Part shown: in pieces, positions 17,321 through 25,491 of the stretch | How positions within the stretch are numbered: position 1 is the stretch's first letter | How the letters are laid out: each line of letters starts with the position of its first letter | Assembly: GCA_902825855.1 (NCBI GenBank) | Contig: CADECW010000072.1 | Coordinates: forward strand, 4,105 to 37,376 | Source: an uncultured Rhodospirillales bacterium | Lineage (GTDB): Bacteria > Pseudomonadota > Alphaproteobacteria > Reyranellales > Reyranellaceae | Direction of reading: 5' to 3' | DNA: 33,272 nt | The notes under the pieces: model-generated | The model's database searches: none | What the model was told of the DNA's origin: nothing | What the model saw: only the letters and a program-made list of their open reading frames with translations | Translations under genes and position numbers: made by a program

Positions 17321-18883
17321 CTAGGCCTTTCCCTTCAGCGTCATGTCTTCGTAGGGCGCCGTGTAGACGAAGCCCTTGATCAGTCCGAAGCCCGACTGGT
17401 CGACGCGCGGGCCGACGCCGGAGATGAAGGCGAGCTGGAAGATCGGTGCATAGATCGCCTTTTCGTGCACCGCCTGTTGCAGGCGTTGCAGGATCGCCGC
17501 GCGCTTGGACTGGTCCATCTGGATCGCCTGCTCGGCGAACAGGGCGTCGATGTCGGGGTAGCTGCCGTAGGCATAAGTGCCACCCTTGGCGACGAAGGCC
17601 TCGGCGCGCGTCGCGCAGTTGCCGAAGGCGCCGGACGCACCCTGCACGATGTTCTTGAGCTTCTTCTCGGAGTAGGCCTTGAAGAAGGCGGCGCGCTCCA
17701 GGGGCCGCAGCTTCACGCGGATGCCGACCTCGCGCAGGTTGTTCAGTGCGACCTCGCCGATATTGGCGTACGAAGTATCGCAGTAGTAGTCGCCGGCGTC
17801 GAAGCCGCGTCCGTGGCCGGCTTCAGCCAGCAGCTTGCGGGCGCGCTCCGGGTCGTAGGCCGGCGCCGGCGGCTGCCAGTAGAACTCGAAGTTCTCGGGG
17901 AAGATGCTGCCGGTCAGCCGCGAATGGCCAAGGGTCAGCGCTTCGTTGATGGTCTTGAGGTCGAGGGCGGAGCGGACGGCCTGCCGGACGCGGATGTCGT
18001 GCCACGGTGACTGCGGGTCCCACTGCTCCGGAAAGTAGAGCCAGAAGGGTGCCGAGCCCAGCGCCGGCTTGATGGCGAGCCCGGGTGTGCGCAGCAGCTC
18101 GTCGGCGAGCTCGCCGCGAATCGAGTAGGCGATGTCGATCTCGCCGCGCTGCAGGGCGGCAAGCCGCGTGGCCTCGTCGGGAACCACCTTGAAGACGAGA
18201 CGCTTGATCGCCGGCGGCTTGCGCCAATAGCCCTCGAAAGCCTCGCACACCAGCTCGACGCCCGGCGTGAAGGACACGAATTTGTACGGCCCCGCGCCGA
18301 TCGGCGCCTTCTTGAAGCCTTCGTCGCCGACCTGCTCGACATACTTCTTGGGCACGATCCAGCCGGCACCGCTCGCTCCGGCATAGAAGGTGAGGAAGTC
18401 CGGCCACGGATCATTGAGGCGGATGGTCAGCCGGTGCGGGTCGTGGATGTCGACACCGGCCACGCGGTCTTTCAGGGACTTGCTCGCCGCGCCGCGATAG
18501 CGTTCGAGCGAGAACTTGACGTCCTCGGCCGTCAGCGGCTCGCCGTTGTGGAACTTCACACCCTTGCGCAGCGACAGCGCATAGCTCAGCCCGTCGGACG
18601 ACATCGTGCAGGACTCCGCCAGGCACGGCGCCATCGGATCGCCGGGCATCGCCTTCAGGACGGCGTCGTGCATGGCGTAAAGCAGCATGAAGGGCGTGAT
18701 GATGCCCGGTGTCTCGGCCGGGTCGAACCAGGTCGGCGCCAGCGAGACGTGCGCGGCAACGCGCAACTCTCCTTCGGGCGCCGCCAGGGCCGGTCTGGCT
18801 GTCGAGGCGAGCAGGCCGATGGCCGCGAGCCCCATGAGGTCGCGGCGGGTGGTGGACGCTAGGTGACTTCGGGACGAACGCAT
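17321..18883 (-). CDS. family 5 ABC solute-binding protein (copy 1), Tat-type signal
   Basis: A 520-residue periplasmic binding protein of the dipeptide/nickel/opine cluster. The N-terminus carries a twin-arginine signal (TTRRDLMGLAAIGLL) ending near PALAAPEG. FHNGEPLTAEDVKFSLERY is the family 5 hallmark. It delivers substrate to the DppB/C-like permeases encoded directly downstream. GGGAG about eight bases before ATG 18883 supports the start. It is clearly paralogous to the genes at 18913-20520 and 31613-33199: long blocks such as KAPIGAGPYKFVSF are shared. The ligand is not known. Confidence 0.94.
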   Translation of the reverse strand: MRSSRSHLASTTRRDLMGLAAIGLLASTARPALAAPEGELRVAAHVSLAPTWFDPAETPGIITPFMLLYAMHDAVLKAMPGDPMAPCLAESCTMSSDGLSYALSLRKGVKFHNGEPLTAEDVKFSLERYRGAASKSLKDRVAGVDIHDPHRLTIRLNDPWPDFLTFYAGASGAGWIVPKKYVEQVGDEGFKKAPIGAGPYKFVSFTPGVELVCEAFEGYWRKPPAIKRLVFKVVPDEATRLAALQRGEIDIAYSIRGELADELLRTPGLAIKPALGSAPFWLYFPEQWDPQSPWHDIRVRQAVRSALDLKTINEALTLGHSRLTGSIFPENFEFYWQPPAPAYDPERARKLLAEAGHGRGFDAGDYYCDTSYANIGEVALNNLREVGIRVKLRPLERAAFFKAYSEKKLKNIVQGASGAFGNCATRAEAFVAKGGTYAYGSYPDIDALFAEQAIQMDQSKRAAILQRLQQAVHEKAIYAPIFQLAFISGVGPRVDQSGFGLIKGFVYTAPYEDMTLKGKA

Positions 18884-18912
18884 GCGGTCACTCCCTTCGG
18901 TCGGCGGTTGGA

Positions 18913-20520
18913 TCAGGTCTGCTTGATGGTCACGTCCTCATACGGTGCGGAGTAGGCATGGCCGCGGATCAGCCCGAGTGCCGATTCGCCCATGCGTTTG
19001 CCCTGGCCATTGAGCAGGGCGAGTTGCCAGATCGGCGCGTAGACCGACTTCTCGTGCAGGATCTGCTGGATCCGAGCGAGCATCGCCGTGCGCTTGGCGA
19101 CATCCATCTCGGCAGCCTGCTCGGCAAACAGCGTGTCGATCTCGGGATAGTTGCCATAGGCATAGGCGCCGCCCTTGGCGGCGAAGGCTTCGAGTCGCGT
19201 CGCGGCGTTTCCGAAGGCGCCGGACGAGCCCTGGATGATGTTCTTGAGCTTCTTCTCGGAGTAGGCCGCGAAGAAGGCAGCGCGCTCGAGCGGCCGCAGC
19301 TTCACGCGGATGCCGGCCTCCTGAAGGTTGTTCAGAACCGCCTCGCCGAGATTGGCATAGGAGGAATCGCAGTAGTAGTCGCCGGCATCGAAGCCGTTGC
19401 GGAGTCCTGCCTCTGCCAGGAGTTTCTTGGCCGCGGCGAGGTCGTACTTCGCCGGCGGCGGCTTCCAGTAGAAGTCGAAGCTGTCGGGGATGATGCTGTT
19501 GGTGATCGGCGAATGGCCGAGCGTCAGCGCCTCGGAGATCGACTTGTGGTCGATGGCAAGCCGCGCCGCCTCGCGCACGCGCTGGTCATGCCACGGCGAC
19601 TTGGGGTCCCACTGGTCGGGGAAGTAGAGCCAGAAGGCGGCCTGGAGCACGACCGGCTTCAGTGTCAGGCCGGGCGTCTTCTGCAGCTCCTCGGCGAGCT
19701 CGCCGCGGATCGAATAGGCGAAATCGACCTCGCCGCGCTTCAGGGCGGCGAGCCGCGTCGCCTCCTCGGGCAGGACCTTGAAGACCAGGCGTTTCACCGC
19801 CGGTACCTTGCGCCAGTAGCCGTCGAAAGCTTCCAGGACGAGTTCCACGCCGGGGTTGAAGGAGACGAACTTGTAGGGCCCGGCGCCAACCGGCGCCTTC
19901 TTGAAGTTGTCCTCGCCGACCTGCTGGACGTACTTCTTCGGCACGATCCAGCCCGCCCCGGTCGCCGCGCTGTAGAAGGTGATGAAATCCGGCCAAGGGG
20001 TCTTCAGCACGAAGCGCACGCGCCGATCGTCCGGCGTTTCGACACTGGCCACGCGCTCCTTCAGCAGTGCCGCCGAGGTACCGCGATAGCGCTCGAAGGA
20101 GAACTTGACGTCCTCCGCCGTCACCGGCTCGCCGTTGTGGAACTTCGCTCCGGCGCGCACGGTGAACTCGTAGGACAGGCCGTCAGGCGCCGTTTTCCAG
20201 CCCTCGGCCAGGCACGGCTCGGCGGTGTTGCCGGGCATCGGCTTCACCATGGCGTCGTGCAGCGCATAGAGCAGCAGGAACGGCGTGATCATACCCGGCG
20301 TCTCGGCCGGGTCGAACCAGGTCGGCGCCAGCGAGACGTGTACCGCCCAGGTCAGCTGCCCCTGTGAGTTGTTGGCGTTTGCCGCACGGTGTCCGGTGAC
20401 GATGAGTCCGAGCGCCGACAGCGCAATCAGGCTCCTGCGGCCGAGGTCGGATGTCGATCGGCCAAGCGGATCCATGCCGCCTGCTCGGCCGAATGCATGT
20501 GGTCTTGCCTTCCCGTCCAT
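18913..20520 (-). CDS. family 5 ABC solute-binding protein (copy 2), Tat-type signal
   Basis: A 535-residue paralogue of the gene immediately downstream, separated by 29 bases. A twin-arginine motif (LGRRSLIALSALGL) follows an unusually long, basic N-terminal region of about 27 residues. GGGAGG five bases before ATG 20520 supports this start; an ATG 15 codons later is an alternative. FHNGEPVTAEDVKFSFERY marks family 5. It heads the ABC transporter unit and diverges from the Bug-type gene over a 261-bp control region. Two binding proteins for one permease pair suggests two ligands or a recent duplication. Confidence 0.94.
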   Translation of the reverse strand: MDGKARPHAFGRAGGMDPLGRSTSDLGRRSLIALSALGLIVTGHRAANANNSQGQLTWAVHVSLAPTWFDPAETPGMITPFLLLYALHDAMVKPMPGNTAEPCLAEGWKTAPDGLSYEFTVRAGAKFHNGEPVTAEDVKFSFERYRGTSAALLKERVASVETPDDRRVRFVLKTPWPDFITFYSAATGAGWIVPKKYVQQVGEDNFKKAPVGAGPYKFVSFNPGVELVLEAFDGYWRKVPAVKRLVFKVLPEEATRLAALKRGEVDFAYSIRGELAEELQKTPGLTLKPVVLQAAFWLYFPDQWDPKSPWHDQRVREAARLAIDHKSISEALTLGHSPITNSIIPDSFDFYWKPPPAKYDLAAAKKLLAEAGLRNGFDAGDYYCDSSYANLGEAVLNNLQEAGIRVKLRPLERAAFFAAYSEKKLKNIIQGSSGAFGNAATRLEAFAAKGGAYAYGNYPEIDTLFAEQAAEMDVAKRTAMLARIQQILHEKSVYAPIWQLALLNGQGKRMGESALGLIRGHAYSAPYEDVTIKQT

Positions 20521-20781
20521 TGTTGCCTCCCAGCCGGCCCCTTTTGTTGGGGCCTTGCCTTTGCAATGTCGGAATCGAAAGGACGCGACTGATTTTCCGC
20601 TCTTGAGCCTCGCAACGTGCGAGGAACGCTATGCTGCCTCCCAGTGCTCTTGCCGGCGACGTTAAGCGCAAGGCTGCGATCGAGCAACGAAAATTCCGCT
20701 GATCAAAGCTGCCCAGGCTGGCGATGGCTTGCCCCTTGCACGCGCCCGTGATCAGAGTGTGGCAGACAGGGAGTGGGAAGC

Positions 20782-21759
20782 ATGAGCGGTCTTACGCGGC
20801 GGGCGGCCCTCGCCGGCGCGTCTGCCTTGCCATTGACGGCAGCGGGTGTCGCGCGGGCGCAGGCGAAGTTCCCGGATCGTCCGATCCGGCTGATCGTTCC
20901 ATGGGCGGCCGGCGGACCGGCCGATGCCGGGTTCCGTATCCTGGCGCAGGCCGTGTCGAAGAAGCTCGGCCAGCAGGTCGTGGTCGACAACAAGGCGGGT
21001 GCCTCGGGAATCATGGGTGCGCTGGCGCTGCAGGAGGCCAAGCCCGACGGCTACACGGTCTCGCAGATGCACATGAGCGTGCTGCGCCAGCCGTTGCTGA
21101 ACAAGCAGCTGAGCTACAATCCGATCACCGACCTTACCTACATCCTCCAGATCACCGGCTTCGTCATGGGCGTGGTGGTGCGCGCCGATGCGCAGTGGAA
21201 GACGCTGCCCGAGCTGCTGGCCTACGCCAAGGCCAATCCCGGCAAGATGAACTGGGGCACGCTCGGCATCGGCTCGACCCAGCACCTGGCCATGGAACGG
21301 GTCGGCATCGCCCAGGGCGGGCTCACCTGGACGCACGCACCGTATCGCGGCACCGCCGACACGCTGCGCGCCCTGCTGGGCGGTGAGATCGACTTCGCTT
21401 CGGAGGCGTCGGGATGGGCGCCGATGGTCGAGGCGGGACAGCTCCGCCTGCTTGCGGTCTTCACGGCCGGGCGCGCGAAGCGCTTTCCGGATGTGCCGAC
21501 GGTCAAGGAGCTCGGCATCGACGTGGTCGTCGACAGCCCGGGTGGCCTGATCGGCCCCAAGGGCATGGAGCCAGCCGTGGTGACCGTGCTGGCGGACGCG
21601 TTCCGCGCCGCCGCGCAGGAACCCGAGCATCTGAAGTTTCTCGAGAACATGGACCAGCCGTTGATACTGCTGGATGGGCCCGCCTACCAGGCGGCGATGG
21701 CCAAGACCTACGAGGAGGAGAAGGAGCTGTTGCGTCGGCTGAACCTGTTGCCTTCGTAA
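20782..21759 (+). CDS. Bug/TctC-family periplasmic solute-binding protein
   Basis: A 325-residue tripartite-tricarboxylate-type binding protein. It has a twin-arginine-like signal (LTRRAALAG), with cleavage probably near ARAQA. The family motifs are PIRLIVPWAAGGPAD and, after it, VVDNKAGASGIMG; the latter region lines the carboxylate-binding cleft. ATG 20782 with GGGAG eight bases upstream is preferred over a GTG three codons earlier. No TctA or TctB membrane genes are in the window, so it is an orphan, as is usual for this expanded family. The ligand is probably a carboxylate but is otherwise unknown. Confidence 0.93.
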   Translation: MSGLTRRAALAGASALPLTAAGVARAQAKFPDRPIRLIVPWAAGGPADAGFRILAQAVSKKLGQQVVVDNKAGASGIMGALALQEAKPDGYTVSQMHMSVLRQPLLNKQLSYNPITDLTYILQITGFVMGVVVRADAQWKTLPELLAYAKANPGKMNWGTLGIGSTQHLAMERVGIAQGGLTWTHAPYRGTADTLRALLGGEIDFASEASGWAPMVEAGQLRLLAVFTAGRAKRFPDVPTVKELGIDVVVDSPGGLIGPKGMEPAVVTVLADAFRAAAQEPEHLKFLENMDQPLILLDGPAYQAAMAKTYEEEKELLRRLNLLPS

Positions 21760-21781
21760 CGCCCACCGGAAGGAGGTCGAC

Positions 21782-22057
21782 ATGTCGGAAGAGCACAAGA
21801 AAGTAATGCAGCGTTTCGAGGATCGCCTGGCCAGGCTCGAGGCCGCGCGCCATGAGATGCCGGCGCGCTGGCAGATCTTCCACCTGCACAACGCGCTGAA
21901 CGCCTTGCCGCACGACCACGGCACGGCCGACTTGCATCTCGACGAGTTCGACCGCCACGACCTCGCCAAGGAATATCCCGAACTCGAGGCCGACAAGGTG
22001 CCGTCGGTCGACGAGATCAGGACGCGATTCGACAACCTCGCAGGCGGGTTGCTCTAG
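21782..22057 (+). CDS. 91-residue conserved-looking protein of unknown function
   Basis: A strong ribosome-binding site (AGGAGGT) stands six bases before the ATG, and the gene starts 22 bases after the Bug-type gene, so the two are probably co-transcribed. The protein is charged, with many His, Asp and Glu residues, and has a likely amphipathic N-terminal helix (residues 3-25). A central segment contains HLHNALNALPHDHG and an acidic C-terminal half follows. No signal peptide or membrane helix is present, so it is probably cytoplasmic. I do not recognise the family. The clustered histidines could bind metal, but nothing proves this. Confidence 0.75.
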   Translation: MSEEHKKVMQRFEDRLARLEAARHEMPARWQIFHLHNALNALPHDHGTADLHLDEFDRHDLAKEYPELEADKVPSVDEIRTRFDNLAGGLL

Positions 22058-22099
22058 CTATCGTGAGATCCGTCGCAACGCGGCGGGCCGCCAGCGCAG

Positions 22100-22288
22100 T
22101 CAAGCGTCGGCGGTGACCGGGGCGACGCTGTCGCAGTGATTGCAGCTCAGGCTGTTCGAGGCGCGCAGGCCATCGCAGGCCGGGCAGTAACCGATGCCGA
22201 TATGGAGCGGCCGCTGCCGCGCCTGCTGATGGGCCGGTCCGAAAGCGGCATCGCGCAGGCTCTGCAGCCAATGCAGTCGCAACCTCAT
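22100..22288 (-). CDS. 62-residue zinc-ribbon microprotein
   Basis: The C-terminal half has two CxxC knuckles, C35-P-A-C38 and C49-N-H-C52, separated by ten residues. That is classical zinc-ribbon spacing and unlikely to arise by chance. The N-terminal 30 residues are basic, with several Arg, Gln and His. It diverges from the LysR gene with 66 bases between the starts. Upstream of ATG 22288 is GCGGGG, a weak ribosome-binding site. The function is unknown; such ribbons often bind nucleic acid or proteins. Confidence 0.55.
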   Translation of the reverse strand: MRLRLHWLQSLRDAAFGPAHQQARQRPLHIGIGYCPACDGLRASNSLSCNHCDSVAPVTADA

Positions 22289-22354
22289 CCCCGCAGTCTA
22301 TCCCAGCGTCAGGCCCGTCGATAGCGGGCCTCGCCTGCCTTATGCTCGGCCGGC

Positions 22355-23299
22355 ATGCTGACGCTGCGCCAGATCGAGGTCATCAGGGCCATCATGGTGA
22401 CCGGAACCGTGGGCGGCGCGGCGCGTCTGCTCAACGTCTCCTCGCCGGGAGTCAGCCGCGTCATGAAGCATGCCGAGACCGTTCTCGGCCTGAAGCTGTT
22501 CAGCCGGCGCCACGGTCGCTACACGCCGAGCCCCGAGGCGCACGATATCTTCAACCAGCTCAATGCCGTCTATGACAAGGTCGGCGACCTGCAATACGTC
22601 ATCCGCCGCCTGTCGCAGGGTGCGGACTCCGAGCTGCGCGTGGGCTCCGTGCCCAGTATCTCCAACGTCATGGTGCCGCGCGCCATCGAGGGCGTGCGCA
22701 AGCGCTTCCCCAACCTGCTGATCGACATGGACGTGCTGAAGTTCGAGGAAGCGCTCGACTATATCCTGCTGGGCAAGGGCGAGGCCGTGGCCATGAGCTC
22801 GCGCTTCGATCATCCCATGCTGACCTTCGAGCCGCTGGCCAAGGGCCGCTTGTTCTGCATCGTGTCGGAGGGGCATGCGCTGGCGCGCAGGAGCCGCATC
22901 TCGGCCACCGACATCGTGCGCCATCCGCTGATCGGCATCGATCCCAACGACCCCTATGGCCGGCTCATGGCCGGCATCTTTGCCCGGCTCGGCCTCACCT
23001 ACGATGTCACGATCAAGGCGCGCTTCGGCACCATGGTGTGCGCCCTTGTCGGCCGCGCGCTGGGCATCGCGGTGATCGACGAGTTCACGCTGGCTGCCGA
23101 CAACTGGAAAGGCATCGTGGCCCTGCCGATCGTCGAATCGACCGAGTTCCAGACCTACATCGCCTTCCGGCGCGACGCGATCCTGTCGAGCTACTGCGAG
23201 CACTTCATCGCGCTGCTGCGCAAGGAGATGGAGATGCTGCATGCCGGAAGAGCGTCGCGGCGAAAAGTAACTTCAGGTTTGCATAATCGTAAGTCTTGA
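22355..23299 (+). CDS. LysR-type transcriptional regulator
   Basis: A 314-residue LysR-family protein. The winged helix-turn-helix spans residues 1-60 (LRQIEVIRAIMVTGTVGGAA, then SRVMKHAE). A linker helix and the two-lobed effector domain (about 90-295) follow. It lies on the same strand, 70 bases before the Liv-type importer and shikimate genes, and is their most likely regulator, with an aromatic-pathway hydroxy acid as the likely coinducer. A palindrome with T-N11-A spacing overlaps its stop codon. The alternative that it controls the divergent microprotein cannot be excluded. Confidence 0.95.
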   Translation: MLTLRQIEVIRAIMVTGTVGGAARLLNVSSPGVSRVMKHAETVLGLKLFSRRHGRYTPSPEAHDIFNQLNAVYDKVGDLQYVIRRLSQGADSELRVGSVPSISNVMVPRAIEGVRKRFPNLLIDMDVLKFEEALDYILLGKGEAVAMSSRFDHPMLTFEPLAKGRLFCIVSEGHALARRSRISATDIVRHPLIGIDPNDPYGRLMAGIFARLGLTYDVTIKARFGTMVCALVGRALGIAVIDEFTLAADNWKGIVALPIVESTEFQTYIAFRRDAILSSYCEHFIALLRKEMEMLHAGRASRRKVTSGLHNRKS

Positions 23300-23316
23300 T
23301 AATAGACGTTACTTTT
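23263..23316. promoter_or_regulatory. candidate LysR operator region before the importer operon
   Basis: Two nested symmetric elements overlap the 3' end of the LysR gene. The inner one is GTCT-N7-AGAC (23293-23307), which contains the T-N11-A core of LysR sites (T23294, A23306). The outer one is a perfect 9-bp inverted repeat, AAAAGTAAC (23263-23271) and GTTACTTTT (23308-23316). The operon start codon follows at 23370, which suits binding just upstream of a promoter. The stretch is also distinctly AT-rich. Confidence 0.5.
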
Positions 23317-23369
23317 GCCGTACGGCATCAATGGCGCGGGGAAACGCAAACCAAGAACAGGAGTAGAGC

Positions 23370-24509
23370 ATGTTGCGCAAGACTTTGGCGGTGGCGGGCC
23401 TCGCCATTGGCGGCCTGTGGGCGCCTGCCGGCTTCGCCCAGGACATCGTCATTCCCAATATCATCGAGCTTTCCGGCGGCGGCGCCACTGTCGGTGCCAT
23501 GTGGAAGAACGGCTCGAGCATGGCGATCGAGGAGATCAACGCCTCGGGCGGCATTCTGGGCAAGAAGATCAAGCTCGAATTCATCGACACGGCTTCCGAT
23601 CCCGGCAAGGCGCGTGCCGCCGTACAGCGCGCGCTGGACGACAAGCCGATCGCCATTTTTGGCCCGATCTATTCCGGCTCGGTCAGCGCCACGCTCAAGC
23701 TCACCAACGACGCCGAGGTGCCGCAGGTGATGGGCGGTGAGGCAGGTCCGCTGACGGCGCAGGGCTCCAAGTATCTGTTCCGCACGTCGTTCGGCCAGAA
23801 CGTGTCGATGCCCAAGATCGCCAACTACCTGCGTGACGGGGTGAAGGCCAAGACCGTCGCTGTCGTCTATGTGAACAACGACTTCGGCAAGGGCGGCCGC
23901 GACGCCATCACCAAGGAGCTGGCGGCGCGCGACATCAAGGTCGTGGCCGACATCTCGACCGAAGCCGGCCAGGCCGACTTCGCCGCTGACGTCATCAAGC
24001 TCAAGGGCGCCAATGCCGACGCGATCTTCGTCTACCTGAACGAGGAGGAGAGCGCGCGCTTTCTGCGCGAGGCGAAGAAGCAGGGCCTGAACAAGCCGCT
24101 GATCGGCGAGACCACGCTGCTCGGCCAGAAGGTGATCGAGCTGGCCGGCGATGCCGCCAACGGCGTGAAGGGCCATGTCGGCCTCACCGTCGACGCGCCG
24201 GTCCCGGCCATCCAGGAGTTCGGCAAGAAGTACGAGGCCAAGTACAAGTCGAAGCCCGACCATAATGGCGTCAAGGGCTACATTGCGCCCTACATGATCA
24301 AGGCGGCGGCCGAGAAGGCGGGCAAGCTCGACGCCAAGGCGATCGCTGCCGCCCTGCACGGCATGACCATCACCCCCGACAAGGTGCCCGGCATCCTGAT
24401 CGAGGCAACCTGGGACGACAAAGGCGAGATCGACCGCATCTCGTTCCTGGGCGAGGTCAAGGACGGCAAGCAGGTCATCACCGAGACGTTGCCGAAGCTC
24501 AACAAGTGA
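23370..24509 (+). CDS. Liv-type ABC transporter substrate-binding protein
   Basis: A 379-residue periplasmic protein of the leucine/branched-chain type binding family (Peripla_BP_6). A Sec signal peptide spans residues 1-23, with likely cleavage after PAGFA. The mature protein begins with DIVIPNIIELSGGGA, and later blocks (EEINASGGILGKKI, and YVNNDFGKGGRDA) are typical. AGGAG seven bases before the ATG gives a good start. It is the first gene of the operon. The family also serves aromatic acids and hydroaromatic compounds; given the enzymes downstream, shikimate, quinate or dehydroshikimate is a likely ligand. That is inference from context. Confidence 0.94.
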   Translation: MLRKTLAVAGLAIGGLWAPAGFAQDIVIPNIIELSGGGATVGAMWKNGSSMAIEEINASGGILGKKIKLEFIDTASDPGKARAAVQRALDDKPIAIFGPIYSGSVSATLKLTNDAEVPQVMGGEAGPLTAQGSKYLFRTSFGQNVSMPKIANYLRDGVKAKTVAVVYVNNDFGKGGRDAITKELAARDIKVVADISTEAGQADFAADVIKLKGANADAIFVYLNEEESARFLREAKKQGLNKPLIGETTLLGQKVIELAGDAANGVKGHVGLTVDAPVPAIQEFGKKYEAKYKSKPDHNGVKGYIAPYMIKAAAEKAGKLDAKAIAAALHGMTITPDKVPGILIEATWDDKGEIDRISFLGEVKDGKQVITETLPKLNK

Positions 24510-24520
24510 CATCTGCCCGG

Positions 24521-24575
24521 GGCTGCGTCGAGGGATTCCTTCTTCGTATGGAAGAAGAAGTCCCTCGACGCGGCC
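24521..24575 (+). terminator. 25-bp intercistronic stem-loop between binding protein and permease genes
   Basis: The arms 24521-24545 and 24551-24575 pair over 25 positions with one C-A mismatch and two G-T wobbles. They leave the 5-base loop GTATG. No T-run follows, so it is not a classical Rho-independent terminator. It starts 11 bases after the binding-protein stop. Such a structure would protect the upstream mRNA from 3' exonucleases or cause partial termination, giving more binding protein than membrane components. A REP-like dispersed repeat is an alternative. Confidence 0.7.
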
Positions 24576-24612
24576 GCTCGGCGTGCGGCTTCGCTCTAAA
24601 CGACGGCTTTTG

Positions 24613-25491
24613 ATGGCCGACTTCCTCCAACTCCTGATCTCCGGCCTGGCGACGGGCGCGATCTACGCCCTGGCGGCGATCGGCTTCACGCTGCTGTGGC
24701 AAACCTCGCAGACCATCAACTTCGCGCAGGGCGAGTTCGTCATGGTGCCGGCCTTCCTGGCGCTGATCGCCATGCGCTGGTTCGGCGTGCCGTTTCTGCC
24801 CTCACTGCTGCTCGCCATCCTGGGATCTATGCTGCTGCTGGGCGTGGCGTTCCGCTACATCATCGTCGGGCCGCTGATCCGACGCGGCGTGCTGCCGCTC
24901 GTGATCTCGACCATCGCGCTCTCGATCCTGCTGAAGGAATCCGTGAAGGATTTCTACAGCGCCGAGGCCCAGACCTTCCCGACCTTGCTGCCCGACACGC
25001 TGATCACCGTGGCCGGCGTCTCGGTGTCGCTGGCCCAGCTCGGCGTGCTCGCGGTAGCGCTGGTGACCATCGTCCTTCTGCAATGGTTTCTGGCCGGCAC
25101 GCGCACCGGTCGCCAGATGCAGGCGACGGCGCAGAATCCGACCGTGGCCCGCATCCTGGGCGTGCCGGTCGAGCGCATGATCCTCTACACCTTTCTGATC
25201 AATGCGGCGCTTGCCGCAATGGCGTCGCTGCTGGTCTCGCCGATCTACCTGGCCAAGTTCTCCAACGGTGAGACGCTCGGTCTGATCGCCTTCGTGGCGG
25301 CGATCGTCGGCGGCTTCAACCAGGTGCGCGGCGCCATCGCCGGCGGTCTCCTGATCGGCGTTCTGGACAACCTGGCGGCAGCGTACGTCTCGACGGCGTA
25401 TCGTCAGGCCATCCCCCTGATCCTGCTGGTGCTGGTCATCCTGTTTCGGCCGCAAGGGCTGCTCGGCCGCAAAGAGGAACGCGCCGTATGA
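24613..25491 (+). CDS. Liv-type ABC transporter permease (LivH-like)
   Basis: A 292-residue inner-membrane permease. The start at ATG 24613 gives the standard LivH N-terminus (LQLLISGLATGAIYALAAIG), followed by INFAQGEFVM, a hallmark of the family. About eight hydrophobic helices are present. ILGVPVERMILYTFLINAAL and GGFNQVRGAIAGGLLIG mark the cytoplasmic loop and C-terminal helices. A GTG ten codons earlier lies just after the intercistronic hairpin and is less likely. Its stop overlaps the next permease start by four bases. Confidence 0.95.
   Translation: MADFLQLLISGLATGAIYALAAIGFTLLWQTSQTINFAQGEFVMVPAFLALIAMRWFGVPFLPSLLLAILGSMLLLGVAFRYIIVGPLIRRGVLPLVISTIALSILLKESVKDFYSAEAQTFPTLLPDTLITVAGVSVSLAQLGVLAVALVTIVLLQWFLAGTRTGRQMQATAQNPTVARILGVPVERMILYTFLINAALAAMASLLVSPIYLAKFSNGETLGLIAFVAAIVGGFNQVRGAIAGGLLIGVLDNLAAAYVSTAYRQAIPLILLVLVILFRPQGLLGRKEERAV

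Noticed and set aside
16655..20367. Long plus-strand open frames opposite the DppB-like and binding-protein genes
   Set aside because: They mirror genes with strong family motifs. High-GC codon bias leaves antisense frames open, and the translations are His/Gln/Arg-rich without motifs.
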